NCBI RefSeq assembly: GCF_900454025.1
Contig: NZ_UGQM01000001.1
Location: forward strand, 6,084,426-6,148,425
Origin: Mycolicibacterium gilvum
Lineage (GTDB): Bacteria > Actinomycetota > Actinomycetes > Mycobacteriales > Mycobacteriaceae
Length of the DNA stretch: 64,000 nucleotides
Reading direction: 5' to 3'
Below the pieces are notes generated by a model. It saw only the letters and a list, made by a program, of their open reading frames with translations, had not been told where the DNA came from and made no database searches. Below, one piece after another: positions 55,805 through 64,000 of the stretch. Every line of letters starts with the position of its first letter. Position 1 is the stretch's first letter. The position numbers were made by a program, and so were the translations under genes.

Positions 55805-56992
55805 ATGTCGAGTCTGCGTCGCGGTGACCGCGGGGGTGCGGTCGCCGAGATCAGAGCCGCTCTCGCGGCGCTCGGCATGGCCACCGACCCCGACGAGGAT
55901 CTGAGCACCGGCAAGCACGTCGCCGCAGATCTGTTCGACGACGAACTCGACCATGCGGTCCGCGCATTTCAGCAGCACCGCGGGCTTCTCGTCGACGGAA
56001 TCGTCGGTGAGGCCACCTACCGCGCACTCAAGGAAGCCTCCTACCGGCTCGGGGCGCGCACCCTCAACCATCAGTTCGGCGCACCGATGTACGGCGACGA
56101 TGTCGCGACACTTCAAGCCCGGCTGCAGGATCTCGGTTTCTACACCGGTCTGGTCGACGGTCATTTCGGGCTGCAGACCCACAACGCGCTGTCCTCGTAT
56201 CAGCGGGAGTACGGCCTCTACCCCGACGGCATCTGCGGCCCGGAGACGTTGCGCTCCTTGTACTTTCTCGGGGCTCGCGTCACCGGCGGTTCGCCGCACG
56301 CGATCCGGGAGGAGGAACTCGTCCGAAGCTCCGGACCGCGCCTGTCGGGCAAGCGCATCATCGTCGACCCGGGTCGTGGAGGCTCCGATCACGGCGTGAT
56401 CGTCAACGGACCCGACGGACCGATCAGCGAAGCGGACATCTTGTGGGACTTGGCAAGTCGCCTCGAGGGTCGCATGACGGCGATCGGCATCGAGACGTTC
56501 CTGTCGCGATCGGCGAACTCGTCCCCCACCGATGCCGAGCGCGCGGCCACCGCCAACACGGTGGGCGCCGACATGATGATCAGCCTGCGGTGCGCCACCC
56601 AGGACAGTCCGGCGCCCAACGGTGTCGCCTCGTTCCACTTCGGCAATTCCCACGGTTCGGTGTCCACCATCGGACGCAACCTCGCCGACTTCATCCAGCG
56701 AGAGGTCGTGGCGCGAACCGGATTACGTGACTGCCGAGTGCACGGCCGCACCTGGGATCTGCTCCGGCTCACCCGTATGCCCACCGTGCAGGTCGACGTC
56801 GGGTACATCAGCAACCCGGGTGACAGGGCCACGCTGGTCTCCCCCGAATCCCGGGACGCGCTCGCCGAGGGCATCCTCGCCGCGGTCAAACGCCTGTACC
56901 TGCTCGGCAAGAACGACCGTCCCACAGGCACTTTCACGTTTGCCGAGCTGCTGGCTCACGAACTGTCGGTGGAGCAGGCACGCCGCGGCTAG
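55805..56992 (+). CDS. cwlM: CwlM, inactive amidase-fold regulator of peptidoglycan synthesis
   Basis: A 395-residue essential regulator that, when phosphorylated by PknB, activates MurA. Two peptidoglycan-binding repeats (about 5-80 and 90-160) precede an amidase_3 fold (about 180-370). Catalytic zinc ligands are replaced: DPGRGG where active enzymes have DPGHGG, and ISLRCA where they have S(I/L)HxNA. It is therefore not a hydrolase. The C-terminal TGTFTFAEL begins at Thr374, the same number as the PknB site reported in M. smegmatis. Confidence 0.95.
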   Translation: MSSLRRGDRGGAVAEIRAALAALGMATDPDEDLSTGKHVAADLFDDELDHAVRAFQQHRGLLVDGIVGEATYRALKEASYRLGARTLNHQFGAPMYGDDVATLQARLQDLGFYTGLVDGHFGLQTHNALSSYQREYGLYPDGICGPETLRSLYFLGARVTGGSPHAIREEELVRSSGPRLSGKRIIVDPGRGGSDHGVIVNGPDGPISEADILWDLASRLEGRMTAIGIETFLSRSANSSPTDAERAATANTVGADMMISLRCATQDSPAPNGVASFHFGNSHGSVSTIGRNLADFIQREVVARTGLRDCRVHGRTWDLLRLTRMPTVQVDVGYISNPGDRATLVSPESRDALAEGILAAVKRLYLLGKNDRPTGTFTFAELLAHELSVEQARRG

Positions 56993-57006
56993 CGGCGCCC
57001 ACCCCG

Positions 57007-57756
57007 TCAGACGCCGACGCCGGCCCCCGCACCCACGGGCTGCTCCAGCTGCGCGCTTTCCAGAAGTCTCTCCAACGCTGCCTCGACGCCGGCCTTCCAC
57101 CCGAGTCCCTGTTCCAGCTCGAGGCGAAGCCGAGGGAAATAGGTGTGGTGCGACACCACCACGAAACCGGCGTCCATCAACAGATCGGCGTCCAGGACGC
57201 ACTGCTCCACCGAGCAATCCCCCAGCGCCTCCGTCACGGGCAAGACATCCTGGGGCACCGACGGAAGGCCGGTCAGTTCGGACGCCGCGGCGGTGCGGCC
57301 GAAGGCCTCGAGCGCGCGCACGCCGCGGCGCACCAGGTCGGCGACGACGGCGGCGATCAGTGTGTGCGCCAGGGTGTCGCTGTTCTGGCCGGACTCGATG
57401 CCCAGGGTGGTCAGCAGAACGGCGTCGGCGCTGACCGGACCGGTCGGGAACCGGACCGCCCGTGGCACCGAAAGGGGAGGTGCGTAGAACACGTACCCGA
57501 GGCACGGATCGTCGTCGGCCACCGGCAGCGGTTCGCCGTCGGAGGGATCGGTCCGGCATTCGACGGCGAGCTGCCCGCACGAGCCCCATTCGAGCATGAC
57601 CATCGAAAGCCACGCTTCCTTCTCGAACTCCGGGTCCGCCAACTGGTCCCCGCCCCCGCCGACCGGTGGATCGACCTCCCAGTAGACACATCGTCGCGCG
57701 TGCTTCGGCAGCTGCTCGAAAGCCTCGAGCCGAAGGGGCGTGATTCGCGTGGCCAC
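57007..57756 (-). CDS. Acetyltransferase-like protein of unknown role (Rv3916c-like)
   Basis: A 249-residue protein found between cwlM and parB in mycobacteria. A GNAT-like core is suggested by YVFYAPP...FPTGPVSADAVLL and a helix rich in Ala and Val (VAAVVADLVRRGVRALEAFG), but the CoA loop is not clear. The C-terminus has YFPRLRLELEQGLGW. The start is GTG 57756, with GAGGAG about 13 nt upstream. It converges with cwlM (14-bp gap) and lies in the parB direction, 217 bp downstream. Confidence 0.8.
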   Translation of the reverse strand: MATRITPLRLEAFEQLPKHARRCVYWEVDPPVGGGGDQLADPEFEKEAWLSMVMLEWGSCGQLAVECRTDPSDGEPLPVADDDPCLGYVFYAPPLSVPRAVRFPTGPVSADAVLLTTLGIESGQNSDTLAHTLIAAVVADLVRRGVRALEAFGRTAAASELTGLPSVPQDVLPVTEALGDCSVEQCVLDADLLMDAGFVVVSHHTYFPRLRLELEQGLGWKAGVEAALERLLESAQLEQPVGAGAGVGV

Positions 57757-57973
57757 TAGATTTCCCGGTCTCCTCGTCGCGCCGAAACGGACGGCAACCC
57801 CTCCAGGATAGAAGCCCGGCGTTCCGATGACCCGATTCGGTCGCGCATTCTCAGGTGATCAGGACCTGTGAACCAATTCGGCTGCGCCGCATCACCATTC
57901 CGGGGCGGCTCGGCGTGCTCGCGGTGCCACGGAAAACCTGTGTCACAGTGACGTAATTCCCCGGTGTGGTCGG
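57757..57973. other. parB/Rv3916c intergenic region
   Basis: 217 bp without a gene. A TATCCT box on the minus strand (near 57803) could serve the Rv3916c-like gene. A perfect short dyad GTCAC-A-GTGAC lies near 57942-57952. No terminator hairpin of note was found for parB. Confidence 0.35.
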
Positions 57974-58965
57974 TCATGCCTGCGACGCGTTCATCAACTC
58001 CACAATTCGCTGCAAATCGTCTACCGATCCGAACTCGACGACGATCTTGCCTTTGCGCTTGCCCAGGCTGACGGTGACCCTGGTGTCGAACGCCGTCGAC
58101 AGCTGCTCGGCGACGTCCTGCAGGCCCGGCATCTGGATTGGCTTGCGCCGTGGGGCCGCGGGCGGTGTCGTGCCGTTGCGGTTGGCCAGGGTGACGGCTT
58201 CCTCGGTGGCGCGGACGGACAGCCCCTCGGCGACGATGCGCGCGGCGAGCTCCTCCTGGACCTCGGGTCCGCCGTCGAGGGACAGCAGCGCGCGGGCATG
58301 GCCGGCCGACAGCACGCCGGCCGCGACGCGGCGTTGCACGGGAATCGGCAGGCGCAGCAGCCGGATCATATTGGTGATCAGCGGACGTGAGCGTCCGATC
58401 CGCGACGCGAGTTCCTCGTGGGTGACCTCGAACTCTTCGAGCAGTTGCTGATAGGCGGCCGCCTCTTCCAACGGATTGAGCTGAACCCGGTGGATGTTCT
58501 CCAGGAGTGCATCGCGCAGCAGGTTGTCGTCGGCGGTCTCCCGGACGATGGCGGGGATGGTCGCGACCCCGGCCTGTTGGGCGGCGCGCCACCGCCGCTC
58601 CCCCATCACCAATTGGTAGCGGGGCGATTCGTCGCCGTCGACGGGGACCGCGCGAACGACGATCGGCTGCATGAGCCCGAACTCGCGGATGGAGTGCACC
58701 AGCTCGGCGAGTGCCTCTTCGTCGAAGACCTGGCGCGGCTGGCGGGGGTTCGGATCGATCTGCGACGGGGCGATCTCGCGGTAAACCGCACCGGCAGGAT
58801 TGGTGTCGGTCTGCGCCGGCGCAGGCGCACCTCCCAGGAGTACGTCGGCGGCCGCACCGCCCATCTTGGGACCCAGCGTCGCGGACTCGCCGCTTTCGAC
58901 CGGTCCGGTCGGGATCAGCGACGCGAGTCCACGACCGAGTCCACTACGCTTGCCGGCCTGCTTGT

Positions 58966-58969
<4 letters not shown>
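57974..58969 (-). CDS. parB: Chromosome partitioning protein ParB
   Basis: A 331-residue CTPase clamp that loads at parS and spreads to form the origin complex. The N-terminus is [14 protein letters not shown]. The ParB/Srx domain shows NPRQPR and the CTP-binding GERRWRAAQ; an HTH follows ([11 protein letters not shown] region preceded by [18 protein letters not shown]). The C-terminal dimerisation segment is [21 protein letters not shown]. The start ATG 58969 overlaps the parA stop (ATGA). Its binding sites (parS) lie within parA and rsmG. Confidence 0.97.
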
Positions 58970-60668
<1,699 letters not shown>

Positions 60669-60741
60669 CCTCCGACTGACCGCGGTGAAACCACCTGACA
60701 GGACTCGCTCTGATCGACGAAGAACTACATCGATGTAACTC

Positions 60742-61359
60742 TCAGTCGGCGAGGATGACCACGCGCCGCGACGGCTCGACGCCCTCGCTCTCGCTGTGGA
60801 CTCCGTCCACCGCGGCCACCGCATCGTGCACGATCTTGCGTTCGAACGGTGTCATCGGCGAGAGCTCCTCCCGGTCGCCCGTCTCCAGCACCCGCCGGGC
60901 GACCTTGTCTCCCAGCGCGGCCAGTTCATCACGCCGACGCCGACGCCACTGCGCGATGTCCAGCATGAGGCGGCTCCGCTCACCCGTCTTCTGGTGCACG
61001 GCCAACCGCGTCAGCTCCTGGAGCGCGTCGAGCACCTCGCCCTTGCGGCCGACGAGCTTGTTCAGATCTCCGCCGCCATCGATGCTCACGACGGCGCGGT
61101 CGCCCTCGACGTCGAGATCGATGTCCCCGTCGAAGTCCAGCAGATCCAGCAGTTCCTCCAGATAGTCGCCGGCGATCTCGCCTTCGGCAACCAGCCTGTC
61201 CTCAAGGTCCTCCACCGGCGCCTCGGCACCGTCGGTGCTCACCTCGGCTCCCTCGGTGCTCGTCCCAACTCCCTCGGTGGTGCCGGGCTCGTCGGCCGCT
61301 GCCAACACATCGGTCGTTCCCGCTGCGGTGCTTTCGGCGCCGCTGTCGATCTCAGTCAT
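60742..61359 (-). CDS. jag: Jag/KhpB-type RNA-binding protein (KH and R3H domains)
   Basis: A 205-residue protein that follows yidC, as Rv3920c. An acidic N-terminus (1-55) precedes the KH-like domain (about 60-125: DLDVEGDRAVVSIDGGGD, LNKLVGRKGEVLDALQ) and the R3H domain (about 145-205: MTPFERKIVHDAVAAV). It probably binds RNA and may affect cell elongation as KhpB does elsewhere. ATG 61359 has GGAGAGG upstream; GTG 61371 is too close to that site. Confidence 0.95.
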   Translation of the reverse strand: MTEIDSGAESTAAGTTDVLAAADEPGTTEGVGTSTEGAEVSTDGAEAPVEDLEDRLVAEGEIAGDYLEELLDLLDFDGDIDLDVEGDRAVVSIDGGGDLNKLVGRKGEVLDALQELTRLAVHQKTGERSRLMLDIAQWRRRRRDELAALGDKVARRVLETGDREELSPMTPFERKIVHDAVAAVDGVHSESEGVEPSRRVVILAD

Positions 61360-61399
61360 GGAAATAGCCACCTCTCCTTTGTTCGCGGTCGCCCGCGCG

Positions 61400-62530
61400 T
61401 CAACGTTTCTTCTTCTTGGGCCGCGCGCCAGGTTTGGGGGTACGGTTCGCCGTCCCCCCCTGCGCTGCGGACTTGTTCGGGTTTCGGGGAGTTGATCCCG
61501 CCGTCGGCGTCGTCTTCTTCGCGCTCGCGGAATCTCCGGACGCGGACTCCGCTACGGGCTCGGCATCCTCGATCTCGGTGGTCGATTCGACGGACTCCGA
61601 GTCGGTCGTCGCCTTCTTCTTCCGGCTGGGCTTGGCTCCGGGTGCGGGGGCATTGGCTGCCCTGCGTTCGATCGCCTCGAGCTTCTTCTGCTCTTCTTCC
61701 TTCTCGATCTTGCCGAACACGTAGTGCTGCTGACCGAAGGTCCAGATGTTGTTGGCGAGCCAGTACATGATGATGGCCAGCGGCAGGAACGGACCGCCGA
61801 CGACGACGCCGAGCGGGAACACATACAGCGCGAGCTTGTTCATCATCGCGGTCTGAGGGTTCGCGGCGGCTTCCGGACTCTGGCGTGCCACCGACGCGCG
61901 GCTGTTGAAGTAGGTCGCGATGCCGGCCAGGATCATGATCGGGACGCCGACGATGATCACCGACGTCCGGTTGAACTCGGTGAACGCGTCCAGGCCGTGC
62001 TGCTGGATCATCGTGGCACCCAGCGGTGCGCCGAACAGGTTCGCGTCCAGGAAGTGCTGGACGTCCGTGGCACTGAAGAAGTAGTTGCCCAGCTGCCTGT
62101 TCTCCTCCACCGACAAGCCCAGACGACCGATGCCGGTCTGGGTCCGGTTGAAGGACATCAGCGTGTGATAGAGCCCGAGGAACACAGGCACCTGGGCCAG
62201 CATCGGCAGGCATCCCAGAATCGGGTTGAAGCCGTGTTCGCGCTGGAGCTTCTGCATCTCCAGGGCCATCCGCTGCCGGTCCTTGCCGTACTTCTTCTGC
62301 AGCGCCTTGATCTGCGGCTGGAGTTCCTGCATCTGCCGCGTCGTCCGGATCTGCTTGACGAACGGCTTGTAGAGGATGGCGCGCAGCGTGAACACCAGGA
62401 ACATCACCGACAGGGCCCAGGCGAAGAAGTTGGTGGGGCCGAGGAGGAAGGCGAACGCCTTGTACCAGACCCACATGATCGCCGAGACCGGGTAGTAGAT
62501 GAAGTCCAGGCTCATCCAGTTAAACGACAC
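61400..62530 (-). CDS. yidC: Membrane protein insertase YidC
   Basis: Inserts membrane proteins alone or with SecYEG. It has 376 residues with five TM segments typical of the Gram-positive form (first segment near 15-33, cytosolic loop with [18 protein letters not shown]). A groove Arg ([10 protein letters not shown]) and conserved [20 protein letters not shown] are present. The C-terminus is a long Lys/Ser/Thr-rich tail. The start is GTG 62530 with GGGAAGAG upstream; ATG 62515 is a weaker option. It overlaps yidD by 11 bp. Confidence 0.97.
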   Translation of the reverse strand: MSFNWMSLDFIYYPVSAIMWVWYKAFAFLLGPTNFFAWALSVMFLVFTLRAILYKPFVKQIRTTRQMQELQPQIKALQKKYGKDRQRMALEMQKLQREHGFNPILGCLPMLAQVPVFLGLYHTLMSFNRTQTGIGRLGLSVEENRQLGNYFFSATDVQHFLDANLFGAPLGATMIQQHGLDAFTEFNRTSVIIVGVPIMILAGIATYFNSRASVARQSPEAAANPQTAMMNKLALYVFPLGVVVGGPFLPLAIIMYWLANNIWTFGQQHYVFGKIEKEEEQKKLEAIERRAANAPAPGAKPSRKKKATTDSESVESTTEIEDAEPVAESASGDSASAKKTTPTAGSTPRNPNKSAAQGGTANRTPKPGARPKKKKR

Positions 62531-62867
62531 TCGTGTGACTCTTCCCTTGCTGAACCGGGGCTACCCGGTGATCGGCAGTGTCGCAGACTTCGGCGGCGCA
62601 CGATGCTCCGTCGGCTGTTGCGTCACTGTGACTGGTCCGTTCCGGGATGGGATCCCACCCTCCGCGATGCCATGGGCCGCACTTGAGGAGTCGGATCAGG
62701 GCGAGCCAGCTGCCCCGGAAGAACCCGAACTCGGTCAGCGCGTCGACGGCGTACTGGCTGCATGTCGGAGTGAACCGACAGGTGGGAAGTCGCAATGGCG
62801 AAATGGTGTGGCGGTAGAGCTGGATGACGTAGACGACGGCACGGACCACCGCCGAGCGACCACTCAT
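62520..62867 (-). CDS. yidD: Membrane protein insertion efficiency factor YidD
   Basis: A 115-residue YidD protein with the family motif [26 protein letters not shown] and [17 protein letters not shown]. It assists YidC at the membrane. The conserved Cys residues (CRFTPTC, KC) are present. The C-terminal 40 residues are variable. The start ATG 62867 overlaps the rnpA stop (ATGA), and its end overlaps the yidC start. Confidence 0.96.
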   Translation of the reverse strand: MSGRSAVVRAVVYVIQLYRHTISPLRLPTCRFTPTCSQYAVDALTEFGFFRGSWLALIRLLKCGPWHRGGWDPIPERTSHSDATADGASCAAEVCDTADHRVAPVQQGKSHTSVV

Positions 62868-63238
62868 GACGGCGCCCCGTTTCGTGCGGTGATGGTGCGG
62901 GCGTGGATCCGATCCAGCGCGGTGTGCAGTTCCTGTTCGAAGCGCTGTGTTCCCGCATCGCGGCTGCGCGGCAGCGCACGGATCACCACACGATCGCGAG
63001 AATCGAGCCGTTCCAGAATCCCCCGTGCCGCGTGACGAAGTCGGCGGGAGACACGGTGGCGCACCACGGCATTGCCGACGGCTTTGGAGACGATCAATCC
63101 GACCCTGGGTCCGGGCGCACCGGTCTCGTCGGAACGAAGCGTGTACAACACGAGGTCGGGCTGGGCCGCCCGCGTCCCTCGACTGACTGTGGCACCGAAC
63201 TCGGTCGACCGGGTCATCCGGTACTGCGCCGGAAGCAC
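62864..63238 (-). CDS. rnpA: Ribonuclease P protein component
   Basis: A 124-residue protein subunit of RNase P, which trims tRNA 5' ends. It has the N-terminal [14 protein letters not shown] and the RNR motif region [20 protein letters not shown]. It follows rpmH by 19 bp and overlaps yidD, in the conserved rpmH-rnpA-yidD-yidC order. The start is GTG 63238. Confidence 0.97.
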   Translation of the reverse strand: MLPAQYRMTRSTEFGATVSRGTRAAQPDLVLYTLRSDETGAPGPRVGLIVSKAVGNAVVRHRVSRRLRHAARGILERLDSRDRVVIRALPRSRDAGTQRFEQELHTALDRIHARTITARNGAPS

Positions 63239-63257
63239 CGCGTCAGACCTGACCGGG

Positions 63258-63401
63258 TCACGCAGTCAGTGAACGACGGCCCTTTGCGCGACGAGCCGTG
63301 ACGATCGCACGACCGGCGCGGGTACGCATCCGCAGACGGAAGCCGTGCACCTTCGCGCGGCGACGGTTGTTCGGCTGAAAAGTCCGCTTGCCCTTGGCCA
63401 C
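63258..63401 (-). CDS. rpmH: 50S ribosomal protein L34
   Basis: A 47-residue basic protein, [19 protein letters not shown] at the start and ending GRRSLTA. The start is GTG 63401, with AAGGAG nine bases upstream; the upstream frame to 63458 is not part of L34. It is the first gene of the operon toward parB and reads away from oriC. Confidence 0.97.
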   Translation of the reverse strand: MAKGKRTFQPNNRRRAKVHGFRLRMRTRAGRAIVTARRAKGRRSLTA

Positions 63402-63742
63402 GGCTGTCACTCCTTGTTGCGTGTGGCCGCCATATCCACACCCGCCATGACTGCTCATGGCAGGCGCGACACAGTCGGCCGTTGTTAAGCTCGATCGGTC
63501 TTGCGCTTCTTAGCCGGCGCGGTCCCCGGCCGGGGCCGGTCGCAGCCGTATCGCCACGTGCGGGCGACTGCTCGAGGGTACTGACGAGAATTGGTTGGGT
63601 CAAACCTGCTCACGGTGCCTCACAACCCGCGCTCCGGGTGGTTCCGCCGCACGTCAGGAACATCACAGAAACCACAACCGTCACGTCCGTCTGGAACGAT
63701 TGCGCTGTCGCGGATTTGGGGTCCCGGATTGTTGTAGAACTG

Positions 63743-63770
63743 TTGGCACTCGGAGAGAAAACTGTTAGCT
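63743..63770 (+). promoter_or_regulatory. Candidate dnaA promoter
   Basis: TTGGCA (63743-63748) and TTAGCT (63765-63770) with 16 bp between match a sigma-A-type promoter directed toward the expected dnaA gene. Confidence 0.5.
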
Positions 63771-63928
63771 TCTGGCAGGTGCCGATTCCACGCCGGATCG
63801 GTGCGAGACAACGAAGCGAGGACACCCGGACCTCGCCGCGAGCCCACGGACATCGTGATGAGCTCCGGCAGCGAGGTGTTCCCGTCGGTAGACAACCAAA
63901 CGGCGGCGAGTTTCCTCTTTCCACAACC

Positions 63929-63949
63929 TGTGGATAACCTTGTGGACAG
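63929..63949. promoter_or_regulatory. DnaA boxes upstream of dnaA
   Basis: TGTGGATAA (63929-63937) is the exact reverse complement of TTATCCACA. TGTGGACAG (63941-63949) is one base from the mycobacterial consensus TTGTCCACA read in reverse. A weaker CTTTCCACA is at 63917-63925. These probably serve dnaA autoregulation; the main oriC cluster is expected between dnaA and dnaN. Confidence 0.75.
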
Positions 63950-64000
63950 TTCGTTTCCGTTCTTTGTGGCGGTCCCCACCAGGGACCTTCGAGGGGGTAG

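Larger units (their letters stand above)
63402..64000. promoter_or_regulatory. rpmH-dnaA intergenic region
   Basis: About 600 bp without a gene, separating divergent rpmH and, presumably, dnaA (which would start to the right of 64000). It contains a candidate plus-strand promoter and DnaA boxes listed separately. The rpmH promoter must lie in its left part; no box was assigned. Short frames in it are not supported. Confidence 0.7.

Noticed and set aside
63610..63979. 104- and 119-codon frames in the rpmH-dnaA gap
   Set aside because: They cover the candidate dnaA promoter and DnaA boxes and lack ribosome sites or homology.

Overview
The window is high-GC chromosomal DNA from a rapidly growing mycobacterium (Mycolicibacterium-type). 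Gene content and order match the mycobacterial origin region: rpmH, rnpA, yidD, yidC, jag, rsmG, parA and parB lie at the right edge, with dnaA expected just beyond base 64000. Further left are cwlM, trxA, trxB, sigM, murJ with a pseudokinase tail, a DUF6049 gene, mutT4 and pcnA. Then come homologues of M. tuberculosis Rv0036c to Rv0058 (mtc28, leuS, ino1, ponA1, rpsF-ssb-rpsR-rplI, dnaB). From memory, these two blocks lie on opposite sides of oriC in M. tuberculosis but on one side in M. smegmatis, so the layout is the rapid-grower one. No tRNA, rRNA or CRISPR array was recognised.

Layout. 1-4200 is a small accessory segment next to dnaB: the end of an IS21-family element, a complete IS481-family element and the two remaining pieces of an ATPase gene broken by both. 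4322-8784 holds dnaB, with a 309-residue intein in its P-loop, and the rpsF-ssb-rpsR-rplI operon. 8961-16962 holds cell-envelope and housekeeping genes (ponA1, a GT87-type protein, DUF5318 and DUF1707 proteins, a PadR regulator, ino1). 17048-28342 holds an Eis-type acetyltransferase and an Rv0045c-type hydrolase, then an insertion relative to M. tuberculosis: three tandem genes for secreted Ig-like plus metzincin-like proteases (four catalytic modules) and a Tat-exported PhoX-family lipoprotein. 28441-35104 holds an LLM oxidoreductase, GntR and MarR regulators around a polar amino-acid-type ABC transporter, glucosylglycerate hydrolase and an SDR. 35124-44665 holds leuS, mtc28, yqgE, an MFS protein, a mycothiol-dependent isomerase-like protein, a secreted Ig-like/CHAP protein and an Asp-rich repeat protein. 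44672-63401 is the conserved origin-proximal block, and 63402-64000 is the rpmH/dnaA intergenic region with DnaA boxes.

How the genes work together. Replication and segregation functions (DnaB, SSB, ParA, ParB with parS sites, DnaA boxes) are combined with peptidoglycan synthesis and its control (PonA1, MurJ, CwlM), membrane protein insertion (YidC, YidD, Jag), redox control (SigM and its anti-sigma factor, TrxB, TrxA) and translation or RNA maturation (LeuS, S6, S18, L9, L34, RnpA, PcnA). Three predicted proteases and the CHAP protein share an N-terminal signal pattern, an acidic low-complexity linker and Ig-like repeats, so they look like one family of exported surface proteins.

Most notable observations: an in-frame amber codon in rsmG; the secreted metzincin-like protease cluster; a class 3 intein with both LAGLIDADG motifs in DnaB; three tandem parS-like sites at exact 18-bp spacing that encode a peptide repeat in ParA; and a P-loop ATPase gene interrupted twice, whose frame can be rejoined across the IS481 element. 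Many starts sit 6-8 nt after a TANNNT box, which suggests leaderless transcripts and was used to choose start codons.
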